A stretch of DNA of 64,000 nt, taken from Varroa destructor (taxonomy: Eukaryota > Arthropoda > Arachnida > Mesostigmata > Varroidae). A program made the translations under genes and the position numbers. Below are positions 1 to 13,226 of this stretch, in pieces (the first letter of the stretch is position 1; each line of letters starts with the position of its first letter). The stretch lies in NCBI RefSeq assembly GCF_002443255.2, contig NW_019211456.1, positions 44,890,791-44,954,790 on the forward strand. The letters run 5' to 3'. The notes below the pieces were generated by a model. It searched no databases, was not told the origin of the DNA, and saw only the letters and a list, made by a program, of their open reading frames with translations.

Positions 1-610
1 AGTTTTAGGACTAGTGAAAAATCATTCAGATGTTGTTTAGAGAAGTGGGATTTGTCAAACGAGATTTGCCTGTTCTTCCTATCATTCATATTGATATATC
101 ACTGATAGATAGAGACATCTGTCGCTCCCAAATTAATGTATTAGCAAGAGACGATACTTTTTTTTCTATACACGCATGCTAGTAAATATTTAGAGGGCGT
201 ACTAAATAAACGTTAGGCGTTAATTATTGCTAAATTAAATAGCTAGGTAAGCCTATGGTCTTTATGCCTAATTTAACTACACTACTGATGAGACACACAG
301 AATTTCGGATGTCTATCCACCAATCAGACGCTGTTTCGCCATTAACTGCAAGCGAAACTAGCTCTGGTCGTACACGGTAAATCTTGTGCGTCGTCTCGTT
401 CGACATGGAGACGACTCAACAAATCGATGACGCGAGCATTCGACAGGCGCTAATGGTCGTAGTGGTGGCATGCTCTGGCTTAGGGGTCTTTCTTTCATAA
501 ACAAATCGAAGTAAACATCACACACCGGAAAGAGTACGTAGCTCGCGGGGCTTATTTGTTAGAGGACCTCATAGTCAGCGGCCATACAAGTGCATCGCGG
601 GGAAGTTCTT

Positions 611-642
<32 letters not shown>

Positions 643-2823
643 GGTGTACGTGTTAGTTAGCAGTTATTCTGCTGCCAGCATTTAAGTCGTGCAATGCTCC
701 AAGAAAAATTGCGAGGGTTTGAAAAGCTCGAGCAGAACACCGATTGCTCCGCTGTTAGCATTTCGAAGGTGCACAACCGACGGAGGGGTAACTTGGAAAA
801 AGAGGGAAACAGAGGTACCCAAAAGAGTTACGATCACCGATCTAGGCACCAGCAGCACGGATAGGTGAAGCAGCAAAAAAAATGAATATATTTCCCTCAT
901 TGTTCGCACGAAACTGTACTATCTGACAGCTTTATCTGAACCTAACTGCACAACTCCGCACTCCTTGCGTACCGTCCGGTCTTTTATGGAATAGCAGAGA
1001 CAATGCCTCTTATCGATTATTTAGTTCTTCTCTATAGGATGGCAGTAAAAAACTCGAGCAGATAGGAAAAAGTATACTTTTAAGGAATTGTGTGATTCTC
1101 AGATTTACTCGTATCAGTCTATGAAACCGCAAGCCGACATCATGACGCGGAATTGAAGTTGGATCAGACTCTTTTAAATATGTTATAACCCATGCCGGAC
1201 ATAAATATACGCCTTAAAGAGTGTTAATTAAGCAGCGCAGTCATAGAAGGCAAATGTTACGGTTCTTTGGTGTAGTATCTATAGGTATGAATAAGGATGT
1301 ACTTGTTTTGTGCATTGATCTTGACGGAGATTAGCTTATTCGTCATTGCAGGCAGATAGCTCTTCCAGAACCGCTGAGTGGGCCAATGTAAAGGTATATT
1401 CTATGGCACGCAATAGTAATGAAAACAGTATCATGTATGAAGCACGTGTAGTCGAAAAGAGGGTTTAAACTCTGACATAACTCGAACATGCAACTTTTCG
1501 ATCTGAAAACAGATTCGCTACAGAAGCGCTATGGAACTATGTTACTTCGTAAACGTACACATAATTATAATATGACGTTTTATGTTTCTGTCTAAATTAT
1601 GTAGGTATAAAATCTTTAATCAAAACCTCTAGTTTATATAAGCGGAACTATTTAACTGAATTTCATAGCGTGAGTGGCCCCATTCACAGAAAAGTCAGCA
1701 TCGCGTTATTCTTACGAAATTTACTCACTAGTGACACATTGACACGAAATTACGTATAATTGTATGTCGATAACCCCATATCTAACACCTTATTTTCCCC
1801 ACATTCTTTTAACTGATCTCAGGTAAACATTTCTCTTCCGGTTCGTGCAGGTTTCTATCTGTTTGCGCAACTGCATCGATATAAATACATCTTCTCATTA
1901 TAGCTAGTTCATAACTTTTATACATATCTAAGTATTTCAGTTTTTTTCTTCTATCATAGCTGAGTTTTCCGATTGCTTTGGTGTAAGTGTGCGGGCATCT
2001 GGAAACCTTCAACAATTATTGGCTTTCCCCCTCATAAGTCACTGTTGTTCTCTTGCATAAAAAGAAGGAGACAACTAAAAAAAAACTCGCAATGCGGCCA
2101 GGTAAAACGTTCTTCCTCTTCTTCCGCAACCTAGCTAATCTTTTTATTGTCTACTCTACCTGCAAGCTTGTCTCTTAATGTTCTTTATTCGACTTGTCGC
2201 GAATGAAGCAGGTAAACCAGCTTATATTGTGGCAGGGACGAAAACCTGGGACTAATCATTGGCTTACGCAAATGAGCCAAATAAATAAGAACAGAAAGGC
2301 TTTAGGAAAATATCTAGAGAAGTAGAGCACGGCGGTACACTTGCGAATAATGGCAATGGGACTATTTGTCCAAAGCTTTTTTTCGGCGACGACAACTTAT
2401 TCAGTTCGGGCTACAATTTAAAACAAGCTTAGGTATAAATATTCCCAACGCGCATGAGCTCGTCTGCTCATGGGTTCGTCGGCGCGTGTTCCTCGAGGTC
2501 TGTGACTGTGTTTGTGTGTCGAGCTGCAAAAATGTGTGTATGTTTCCGAGAAACGATGTGAAGGACGTGCCAGTGGTGGTTTCCATCGGCGGTTGGCTCA
2601 TTGAATGAGTATACTGGTACCATCCCTTCGGTTACAGAACCTGCTTTCTTCAAGGAAAGGCGCAGTGTCACGAGAACAGGCCAAGGGAATGAACGGCTAC
2701 GTGTTATCATCATATATCGAAGACGGCGTAGAGCAGTTCTAGAAGCGAATAATGCCTGGGGGAGTAGGACGCATGTGTAAGAGAAGGAGGCAGCATAAAA
2801 TAGGATGAGGTGGGAGTAATCAT
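1..2823. other. No recognisable gene
   Basis: AT-rich sequence with the TG/GGGT array at 611-646. A short exon-like frame at 1352-1468 was considered and rejected. Nothing else recognised. Confidence 0.6.
611..646 (+). repeat. (TG)12 followed by (GGGT)3
   Basis: TG dinucleotide array passing into GGGT units, three G-triplets in a row; one tract short of a canonical G-quadruplex. Confidence 0.95.
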
Positions 2824-2997
2824 TCAGCCGAGACGAGAGGGGCCAGCGAGCCATTCCTCGGGAATATTAACTGCCCACTTTTGTGCGACGTCCAAAGAAG
2901 AAGCAGGCGGGTTGGCAGAGTGAGCGCTAGTTGGGGTTTGCTGCGCTGGAGTGGTGGAGCTCACATCGGTCACCCTGGAATTTTGCAGCTGAGTTTT
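2824..2997 (-). CDS. Candidate terminal exon, Ser/Thr/Pro/Gln-rich
   Basis: Minus-strand acceptor (a pyrimidine run, then GGGTCAG ending at 2998) followed by 57 codons in phase 0 and TGA at 2824-2826. It starts KTQLQNSRVTDVSSTTPAQQ, continues Ser/Ala/Pro-rich, and ends in a distinctive Trp-containing tail (WAVNIPEEWLAGPS). Codons end mostly in C or G, unlike the AT-rich surroundings. A second open frame just upstream on the same strand (3257-3042, containing YYRPAIGPFIGTTEW) is in a different frame; it could be another exon or a frameshifted part. No family recognised. Confidence 0.2.
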   Translation of the reverse strand, partial: KTQLQNSRVTDVSSTTPAQQTPTSAHSANPPASSLDVAQKWAVNIPEEWLAGPSRLG

Positions 2998-3257
2998 CTG
3001 ACCCACGATAAAGGAAATAGAAGCACCCAGCCCCGCACTCTCTAGACGGTTCCTGGTATTCCAGGGGGATCCTCTGCGTTTAGAACGGCAACGAACCGAG
3101 ACCATTCTGTCGTTCCTATGAAAGGCCCTATAGCTGGACGGTAGTAGAAACTCTCAACTAAGTTTCTAGGCAAGTCAGCAAGGATGTTAAATAACTCGAA
3201 ACTCTCTCGTCCGCTTGCGTTTTCTCTCTTTTCTATATTTCCTCTCTTATTCCACAT

Positions 3258-6200
3258 TAAATGCCATAGTAATTGATGGCCTGCGAGTTAGTCTAAAGGC
3301 CTAATCTATTAGTGGTATCTATAAGGTGCACATATGGACTTGTTCTGTGCTTGATAGCCTTGCTTCGATGATATGGCATATTCAAAAATAACCCGTGTAA
3401 ATAGATTTTCATCAAGGTACAAATGGAGAACAGCTCTTCAAGCTTAGATCCTTTAGAAAAGCCGATAGAGATTATTACTCCTATTAAAAAGGAGTAAGTA
3501 TAAAACGAGTAGTGCCAGCTACCAAGCCAAAACAAGCGATAGGAATTAAGCTGTAACATGTTATAGATATACAAACACTACGCGCTCATCACATTTTGTA
3601 ACGTATACTGATAAACAAATGTAAAACAAAATACTTCAGAGAAAATAAGTAGTCAACCTCAGTCTAAACACGGATGCGTAGTCCTATGCAACAAAGTATC
3701 GCGACACGCACCAGCTTAATATGGGATCATTGAGCGTATACTTACACGCAGCTAGTTTCACGACGTTTGGTTTAACAGGTGATGGAATCTGAGCATATAC
3801 GTTCGATTCGTGCAAAACATCGTTCAGTAATGAGACGTATCAGTTGTTCTTCTTAACGTTTTTGCCTTGACAAATATAGACGAAAGCGATACACTGTATG
3901 CAAATATGATACAGTTAAGCTGTGCATTCTAAAAACAGATACATGTTCGACGGCTTCTTGTACTCAGACATCATGGCGGAGTGTATGAAGTAGCAGCTTG
4001 CACAACTGTGACATCTATATTAAATAAAAATCCAGCTAGTTAGCCATGATTCAAGGCGTGCTAAATATAGGACGCTTTTTAGAGCTACGCTCCAGAAAAA
4101 AAACACGTGTATGTAATTAATGGCCTGGTCTTTGTAGGAATGTAGTTCTTCAATTATTACACCTATTACAGTACTACATTAGGCCAGAGAGGAAGTTTTT
4201 TCATTTCATGTATATTGCGTTTTTTTCACGGTTTGTTGTTGGACGAATTATTTAAAAGCTTCTTTCGGATTCTATAAATCTATTCTAATTAACCCAGATT
4301 TGTGAAAAATATGCTAAACTAATAAAAGAATAACAATTCAAAATATATTTAATCTGAAACGAAAAGTATACTCATAATTGGAAGAAAAGATGCCATAAGG
4401 TAGAAAATGTTAAAGGATAAGGAACATCGAAGTCAACTTGAAGATAACTATTCTTACATCGAAAATGCCTACAACCGACGATAGGAAGCCAAACCATACG
4501 ACTAGAGATGAACGTGATATAACTTCATCGAAAAGAACTGACTGATAGTTGAAACATCACAATATATTCCACTGGCAAGTTAGGTTCATACATTCGTATT
4601 GGCGGTAGGAAAAAAGAAGTTGAATTATAGTTTATATTAATAGTATATAAAAGGTTGTGTTAAATGAGGTGACCTTGTTACTTATCAAAGGAAAACGGCC
4701 TCTGTGCGTCCCAGATTAATTATACACGTTAAATATATTCGCAGGGCCCTCAAATAGAAAATCTACTGGACAACTTACACACGAAGTTTTCGCGTTTCAT
4801 TCACGTGTAAATACACTCGAATGTCCCATGTTTAAGGAGAGAAAAATAATCCTTCCAGTAAAATCGAAATATGTTTTCGGTAATTCTCTCACTCTAATAG
4901 TTCATAGTCATATGATGTTGTGTCGTACGTATTGCATAATACTGTAATCGGTTGAATAACTTCAGTCTGACTGAGTGTCAGAACCTTCAAGATTCATCTC
5001 TTAAGCCTGTTCCACAATTCTGTCTTATTTTGGACACGGCTAATGGAAAATAACAACTTTGCTATTTAAATGAAATGTGACAACATCCAGGTGAGATTGT
5101 TATATATTGGGAAGATTTAAATGGTGCGCTGTCAATGAAAACATCGCATGAATATCCTATCATTATAGGTACAATAATTCACACTGATCGCGCTACCTGC
5201 CGAACAAATAGCGCCAAACGTCACGAAAGCACGGTCTTGGTATTACACTATAAATTTCTTCTTTACGAGGAAAAGCCGGCCGTTACTTGCAACAGCTTTA
5301 GAATAAAGCAAAAAAACGGGGTCAGGCCAGCGACTGGAGTGTTAACCTGTTTCCGCCCTCCTCTCCAGCCACTGGCGTCATTTCTGCCATCAATTTTACT
5401 ATCGACGGAGTCTTCCTTTTTGGTAGAGTAGAGAAAAATTAAATCTTTGTGTGTAAAAGTATACTTAACGTTGCTTAGAGTAAACACATATGCTTGATTT
5501 GTATGCATCGACGTACGTATATACATATAACGTTATATCATATGGCTTCTTCTCCATTAACAGCAGTCAGTTGTTAATATTGCCTTCATAAATAGTGTCA
5601 GCAGCAACGGCCCACAACTGGCCTAGGACATCATTTTTTCCCACGTGAGGGCCAATACGACGTATAGCACACACTCAGCACAACTCAGACGTATACCATC
5701 ATCACTGCTGCTTTCTAACAGCCTTAACACAGGCGTCTCTTTAAGGTGCTTCTCGGCTGAGAGATGATCCACACGGATGTCCAGATATTAGGGATGTCTG
5801 TACAGTGTGGTATGGCTGTCACGGCTTCCTTGCTTGACCAAGGTCTGAGAGACGTTTCGGTATATCCAGTGTCCGGCCGGAATCATTGAAACTGCGAACT
5901 TGTCGTGGAGAGAGCTACCTTGGTTCGTAAGCTCTGTACCTCATAGGGCGAAAGTTAAACAATCTACATCTAATCGAGAGATTGCCGTAGCCGCAGACCG
6001 CCTCGTGGGACACTACCGAATTCTGCTAGCCTGATACGTACGTAAATACAGGTGCCGAATACTCCCTGGGAAAGCAATACGCTATGACGTCTAAAAAATA
6101 AGAAACTTAGTGGCACCTTCTTAGTTAATCCAAAAATAGTAAGCTTTATCTATTATTATACGCAGATAATATGGCAATCGTGCTCAGTATCGAAAACACT

Positions 6201-7707
6201 TCGTATAACACGAATTCAATAGCGAATTTGTTCACAGCGTAATAGGTAGGCAAATAATTTGTTTTTGAAAATGTTCCATATAATATAGCATGTTCAAGTG
6301 TGAAACGATGGGCATAGTCATATATTTCTTTGGCCTGCATTTACTATGAATTCTACTAAGCTGACATATTCTTACAATGATTGTTTAAATGGAGTATGGA
6401 TAATGTATTTAGCTTGGTCGCTGGCATTTAGTTGCAGCGGTAACAAGTGGCTTTTATTGCAACATTGCTTGAATAACTTCTTTCCCAAACTCAAAACGCT
6501 AGCGCCTTTGTACGCTTTTGTGACGTGCATGAGGTGGCACGTTATAACTGAAGACAATCTTACTAGCCAAGAATATGTTTCACCTTCATGACAATCACAA
6601 CACGCTTCATGCGTATCAATTACTAAACCCTAAACGCCTTGTCGAAGCTATACGCGGCCCTCTGCTGCCTTGAAGGACCCAGTCTCGCAACGGAAGAAGT
6701 AGGACGCTTCCTGCATCTTGTTCCATGTTCGAGCTAGCCGTCTACTATCTATAGTTGCTAAGGGGAACAAGCGAATAGAATATCGTTGTTAACATTATCC
6801 TTAATAACCTTTCAATTTTATTGTACTTTGAAACATTATTTTTTATCTATGTTTCAGCACAAATACCTGCACGATCGACAATATTGCCTGTAGTGCAACG
6901 AAGACCAATTTCAAACGTAATGACACTATCCATCCATTCTCGGCTGAAACTTTTATTAAGACGTCACCAGCTGTGTGCATAATACAATTTGTTTACCGGT
7001 TCCGTTTGTAGTAAGTCTACTACGGGTCAGTTGATCATAATGCCGCGCATTGCATGGTCTACTTTTGAGGCAGGCTAAGAAGAGCGTTTTGACTGGCATA
7101 AGGACTTTTGACCTTAATCAATTTTCGGTATCATTTTTCTTGTAACGACTATTCGCCACGTTTGCTTATATTCAACAGATAGAATCTTCAACACAGGTCT
7201 GAACGATACTTGTTGATGCCAAACCTTACGTGTAGCAGAAAAACTTTACTCATAGTAGTTTTCTAATGTCCATTAATACTGAAGAAGCCTCCTTTGAGTG
7301 AAATATCATTCATTGAGCTTACCTTCTTAGATCTTCAAAGCCTTTCCGAGATCCATCCTCATTCGAGTGCCACAACCTGCTGTACATTATTATCTATGAA
7401 TATCACACTGAACGATGAATAATATAATTTTTAGATAGTTCTACTAATACTCAGTCAAGGTGATTTTTCGCGACGGGCATGTGTTCACCCGCTACTCCTG
7501 GAACCAGGCGAGACAAGTTCATCTTATAACAAAACAAAGAACCTGTCAGGCTACGCGTCATTTTCGGAACTTGAGTTTAACTAAATTATTGAAGTACTAG
7601 AATATAAAAATAGGAACATGTTTGCGTGAAACACCCACAGTCGGCAGTGCACGGATCCGCAAATAAATACACAACTGCGAAAAAAGCAGGAGCAAACTCC
7701 AGCTTAG
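3258..7707. other. No recognisable gene
   Basis: AT-rich, stops in all frames. A GC-richer patch at about 5.6-6.0 kb has short open frames on both strands but no homology that I know. Confidence 0.6.
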
Positions 7708-8500
7708 CCCAACAACAATGAAACAACAGTGCAGGCTGCAAAGTTGTTCGCTGCCGTCAAAAAATACATTTCAAACGACCCTTTTGTTTCGACTAGGGCG
7801 TTACTAGGGAAATTTGATGTGAGTGAACGTGCGATACCACAGATTGTTTACGAACACTTCAGAAACACGTCATGTATCGTAAAGGTCAGGCACATGTTCC
7901 CTTAGGACAAAAAAATTAAGTATTATTTCCTACTCAGTTCTCCTAAAAACGAAGCAGCAGCTGCTTTTGGATTCTTCTCTGAGGAGAAATTTTTATCCTC
8001 GGTACACCTCCGGAATAAGCACACACTTGTTTACGGTCCAGAACATTGCGCGTAATGCTAACTCTGGGTGGAAGCAAATTTCCGGCTGACATTCATGCAG
8101 TGTCTAGTAAAGGAAATGTCGCGCTACCACACCTCTTACAAGAAGACAAACACGTTACTAAATAAGCCTACCTGAATACTTTACAAGCTATTGTGCAATC
8201 GTAAGTATCTCAAAATAGACTGTACGTCTTCCAACAAGATCACGCACCGGCTAATTTAAGTCACCCAATGCACGGTTGGCCTTGTGAGTATAAGCGTGCT
8301 CCTGCATGAACATGTTTGGCCACCGAACAGCCCAGATTGGAACCCGTTGGATTACGCTGCCTAGGGTGCTATTGGGTCCTGCTGATGGCGTTATGAGTAG
8401 TATATTCGTCTGCTGAATTTGAGCGATACGTGATGGTCCGCGTTTGGTGTTTGAAGCTCGCCGTTTGATAAAATGTCTAACGGTAGTAGCGGACATAAAA
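7708..8500 (+). mobile_element. Decayed mariner-like transposase (IS630/Tc1/mariner superfamily)
   Basis: Fossil of a cut-and-paste DDD/E transposase that once bound its own terminal repeats and moved the element. Seen: an open frame from 7708 to a TAG at 7903-7905 reads as the N-terminal helix-turn-helix part (VSTRALLGKFDVSERAI at 7786-7836, then EHFRNTSCIVKVRHM). The first catalytic block is FFSEEKF at 7972-7992, where the usual first Asp of FSDEK is Glu. The second block is FQQDHAPAN at 8229-8255. The third is WPPNSPDWNPLDY at 8317-8355 in a different frame. The second and third Asp codons (8238 and 8335) are about 32 codons apart, close to the D34D of the family. Order and spacing match mariner transposases. 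It is dead: in-frame stops, at least one frameshift between the second and third blocks, and loss of the first Asp. I could not find terminal inverted repeats or a TA duplication, so the element borders are unknown. Confidence 0.9.
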
Positions 8501-10624
8501 ATTTAAAACATTCAGAGCGTCACTTAGCAAAAGTCTAGCAGTTATGACAGCAGCGACTCGTTTATGTCTCCTTTATTTAGAAGATGTTTGTAGAATTCTA
8601 GAGGGAACATATAAAGCGAGCTATGAGCTACAATTAATACAACTAAAACTGAAGCTATGACCGTGATGAATGGTAATTACAGTAAATAATGACTGACAGA
8701 AATGTCATATATGTTCTTAAGATAATTTCGTTTTGAACAGTCATATTTGAGTACAGTTAGCTTAGAAAGCTGCCTCTTTCTCCGATCCGCAATGAACGAA
8801 TCAATGGTTATAACTATTCGAATTAAACTCGAAAACATTTAAACCCCGTTTGGGAAATGAGGCTAACAGTGAAGCAGCGCTTGAATGAGATTTGTATATA
8901 AGTACATTGATAAACAATAAATATGTATGAAATAGCTGTTTCTTACCTACTTTCACTGATTTATTACTTCGGTTAATTTTTATTGTAACTTAACGACCAT
9001 GCCCCTAATCATCTTTGAGTGTATTTTTTTTTTTTATTTTACTTTCATCAATAACTTGCGTTTCACTATTGAAACTAATTCTTTTACTATTCACATAAAA
9101 TATTACTCTCGGGAAAAACTGAATGAAGTAGCAAGTATTAACCTATTTTGTGTCGATACACAGCTTCCGGTTTGAGCGTGCTCATGCATTAAAAACGTGC
9201 TCAAACTTTGGCTTCTTCGAAGAAAGCCGCGACAAACTTCGCTCTCTCCCTACACTATAAAAACGTTTCTTTGTCCACTGAGCTCGAGTTTACAATCAGA
9301 CAGATACCTCTCCAAAGTGTTAAGTTTCCTAGTTTCACGTGAAAAAAAACCCATTCTTTTTGACATTGGCTGAAGAAAGCGTAGGAGAGTTACAAAATTG
9401 GCACTAAGTCGAAAACTGACACTCAGAGCCAAAGTCTGTGAGCTTTATTGTTAGCTCCTTTTATGTCTTGACAAGTGATATCCCTACTTTTAATAGAGAG
9501 CATCGCCGACTATCACTAAATAATAAGTCAATTTGCCGCGTAAGGTAATACCGCAAATGGATAGGCGCTACATGTGTCGCTTAAAGAACAACTTTTTTCT
9601 TTTACCCCGTAGAAACGTTCACTAAAAACTTATTTGTACTCTATCTACTTGCGTGTTTAAACTAAAATATGACTGTTGTTTCTTTTTATTCCATTCCTCT
9701 ATTAAACCTAATCCGACGTATCTATATTAATAAAACAATTAACATAATAGTGCAGATGCAGGCCCCTGACGCCAGCAGGTTGGATAGTTCCTAATTTATC
9801 AATGCGTATGTGTTTTATTTTATGCTAATACTTTACTAAACATTTTTCATTGATTTTACTATAATAACTTCAACATTATATGATTACGTAGGCATATCGA
9901 GACCAGTTAGTGTCATGCGTGCCTGCAGGTGTGCTCTCGACTACATCTCAAAAGGTTTCAGCCCTAGAGAGATTTTTGTTTGATGCCTTAATAGAAATCC
10001 GCATCGCCGGATTAGTAGCTCTTCGTTATCCACGATGAGTTCAAAGAGTCATTAAAAAATGCTCTATTTTTTTTTGTTGGGAAACACAAAAGCAGCTTGA
10101 CTGACGGGACGTAGTCGTCCACAAGTGTATGAAATTACATTGGCTTTAGCTTTCAGACGATAAAAAGTGCAGATATTACCAGAAAACACCGTCGAATAAA
10201 TTACTGCGAACCGCAATGTATGCAGTGGGTAGATAACTTAGTATAGTTATAAATTGTCAGCATTTATGGTACCGTATGCGGTGCTCTCTCGCAGGTTGAC
10301 TGAAAAACGGACTGAAATAACACAAACAGGCATCTTTCATGCCAGTTCAACTTATTTGTCTTATAGGTAGCTTCTCTTCGTACATATAATTAATTTGTCT
10401 GTTTGGTCCACAATTTTAAAGATCAAATCTTCTGACGTTTACGTTTCTATAATAGGCACAAATGTTAGAAGATAACGAACTTATAAGTACGCATATGTGC
10501 TATATATATGTATTTAGGACTTTCGGGATATTACGAAGGCAATATCCAGCTTAGTATTTCTCCCATATTTTATGTGCGGCTCGTTGCAATGATTATTGTC
10601 ATTATTATGTAGCTAACATTAAGA
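8501..10624. other. No recognisable gene
   Basis: AT-rich flank of the mariner fossil; its terminal repeats were sought here and in the preceding kilobase without success. T12 at 9024. Confidence 0.6.
9024..9035 (+). repeat. T12 tract
   Basis: Homopolymer T run in non-coding sequence. Confidence 0.85.
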
Positions 10625-10834
10625 TTATGGGCTTTCGTTACATTCTGAAACAGGGTCAATTTGTCCTATACTCTGTTGATTCATTCGCTTCGTTTCAGTG
10701 CTGCCATTATTTTTGATCATTCTTCTATCTCTATTTCCCCCTTGGGTTAAAGCCTGTCTCTTTTTCGCAATACGAGTTAAGCCATCGACTAAAGAGACCA
10801 ATACTCGAGGGACACCCGGGTCATAGGATACCAT
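10625..10834 (-). CDS. Candidate 69-residue small ORF
   Basis: Minus-strand ATG at 10834 in the context CCACCATGG, then 69 codons to TAA at 10625. The peptide begins MVSYDPGVPRVLVSLVDGL and is basic and Asn/Gln-rich afterwards. Nothing around it (promoter, splice sites, homology) supports expression, and the product is not recognised. Confidence 0.13.
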   Translation of the reverse strand: MVSYDPGVPRVLVSLVDGLTRIAKKRQALTQGGNRDRRMIKNNGSTETKRMNQQSIGQIDPVSECNESP

Positions 10835-12895
10835 GGTGGAACCAGCGCAAATTTTTACTTTGGCAATGCAGCAATAACAACAACGGCGTCAACAATGAGG
10901 CTTCTTTTCACCATCGGCAAGATTCTGCGGAGGTGCTAGGTTATACTCACCTCTATAGTCCACAATCGAAACCTATACTGAACCCCAATTTTTCAGCTTC
11001 TTGATTTTCCTCATGCAAAAGTTCTTCGCATAGATACTGTTAGTGGGAGCAATTGGAATTGATTTGAACCACCGAATTTACGAAAGAAAAAAAAGAGAAT
11101 GTATCAGAGTAATCTCCCTTATAGTTAGGGCCTTGGAATCGGTAAAGGCGCGGTGTTCGCTTGAGCGGCCTTCACATATATTAAATCAACACAGACTCTT
11201 TTTCGCTATGTTTGAACCAATCTAAATGCATAGGCGACCATTTGTTATACTTGTGATTATTTTCCTCAACTAAACCGTAAATTTAGAATATCAACCCAAA
11301 GGATTTTGTCTGATTTCCGAGCATTCAATTGTTAGTCTTTTGTTGGTAACATTTGTGTGAAAAAATATACATTTTCTTATACACAACGCAACGCCACGTT
11401 TTATGTTCAGACTGGGAAATATCTGCTGATGTCCTATATTTAGACTTCGGGCAGAACAACTGGCGATAAATAGCCATGTGCTTTTGTTAGCACAACATAT
11501 ATGCAAGTATACAAAGTTCGTAATAAACAGCACCTATGCCCTTCCTTGTGCAACGTCCATAGAACTTCTCACAAATGTTTGTTGCATTATTTGACCGACA
11601 TTTTCTCCAAATGCGTATTTCTTCTCCGCTGTGTTCCCACGGCATGAAACGCCTCTGAAATCGAATACCGTGTCCTCTCAACGGAGACATATCGAATCCT
11701 TCTAGTTGACTCCTGATATAACAATACTATATAACATCGCTACCGGCCTTTTGCGGCCTTTATTTGTTTTTCTGCTAAGCTGACGCAGTTATGTTTGTGT
11801 GACACAAACAAAGCATAGTGACAATGCCAGACGTGATTGCTTTGTGATTTATCATTACAATAAAGATATGAAGTGAATATATATATATTAAAATAGATTT
11901 TCTCCAGTTTCCAGCTGTCAGTTGCTGCCTAAAGGATTATGTGAAGAACTGCTAAAAATGAATAAGATCCAATAGACTGACTCCAACGATCTACGAATTC
12001 ATTTATTTCATCCATTAGTTTAGGAAGTACTTCGAAATGTGGCTGTGCTCAAGATACTGTTTAGCCGCAGACATCTTTATCAAAACACCGTTCAGCTCCT
12101 ATTCAATCAACCACCTCATTTTCTAAAGTATTCCTATCACCACTACAATAGCAGAACGCTGCTAAATAACATCGCTAACGAAGCCTGTCAGCCGTCTCGT
12201 GGGACCGACCTGGTTTTTCCCATTCGGTTTAAAGCTAATTCTTTATGCTAGAAGATTCAGTGCCTCAACCTGCGGGCACATGTAGCGGTTCATCATTTTC
12301 GTCCGCGTCGCGCTCTCTATTCTTCGATGAAGTTAATGCGCGCTTCGAGGCGGCCCTGCACTCTTCACCGCCAACCAGCGGTCTTGTGTTACGTATCATC
12401 ATATATTGGAGTATATATATTCCAACAGTAGAAATAAGAAGGACTCGCGCAGTGTCGCTCAAGGTCGGCACATATCGATCATTGTCGGTTTACCCCATGG
12501 TTGAGAAGATCATTTTACTATGAAGATGCGGTAGCGCATGGAACGGACTTTGCGAACGCGCCGACATCGAAGGGTTTATGTTGACTGGGCTAAACTTAAG
12601 ACATTACTTTTCTTTATTCTTGTCTCCTGCATCTTTTCTGGTCTCTTTTCGCCCATAGAATTTACGGTCCTTTACGACAAAAATTAGTTTAGGGCTCGCA
12701 CGCTAGCGTATGTTCTTTCCATCGCATCTGAGTCCTTTTGAACATGCACTCTCCACTCTAGTGACCGTTTGCGCAGCCCATACTGCTACTGCTATCAGGC
12801 TGTTTACAGTCGGCAGTTGATCGGTCAATTGGGCGGGCTAATTTATTTTTTAAGCGGATCCTAGAGCTTGCCTGCTTTTAAATTCCAAACCTTAC
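10835..12895. other. No recognisable gene
   Basis: Short palindrome at 11792. Nothing else seen. Confidence 0.55.
11792..11810. repeat. 19-nt palindrome
   Basis: Nine-nt arms (TGTTTGTGT and ACACAAACA) around a single G. Confidence 0.9.
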
Positions 12896-13226
12896 CTTTC
12901 CGTCTGTTTTCCCTAAGAGAAAGAGAAAGCTGCTTGACTTGAACGCAGAATGGTGTGTTTGATAATATTTGTGAGAAATTTAGGTATGATTCCAATAGTC
13001 GTATCACGGCAGGACTTTTTAAGTAATGATTTTGCTTACTTGGTAAGGTAGGCGGCGACAAACGCAACACGAATAGCAATGCCAACGAAGCAGTGCGATG
13101 AACAAGAAAAGCAAAGGGTCGAGTAAAGGTCGTGAGAGGAGGTTGTGGTATGCTAGTGGGGCTAATAGCCGTCTGAGGCCCTGCCGCTGCTGGCGATGGT
13201 CGAAATAAAAAACTCGAGAGACTCAT
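12896..13226 (-). CDS. Candidate first coding exon, Pro-rich
   Basis: On the minus strand an ATG at 13226 opens 110 codons ending at AAAG|GTAAGG (12896/12895), a good donor one base into a codon. The N-terminus is Ser/Pro/Ala-rich (SLSSFLFRPSPAAAGPQ), followed by a hydrophobic part (RTASLALLFVLRLSPP) and a basic end (RENRRK). The frame runs on through the donor to 12861 if unspliced. A second possible donor (CAA|GTAAGC) lies inside the frame near 13038. No function can be assigned. Confidence 0.18.

Noticed and set aside
1352..1468. 38-codon exon-like frame after a TTGCAG acceptor
   Set aside because: Short enough to be open by chance; the pyrimidine tract is weak and no partner exon is seen.
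8251..8496. 81-codon minus-strand frame
   Set aside because: It is the antisense shadow of the mariner transposase remnant.
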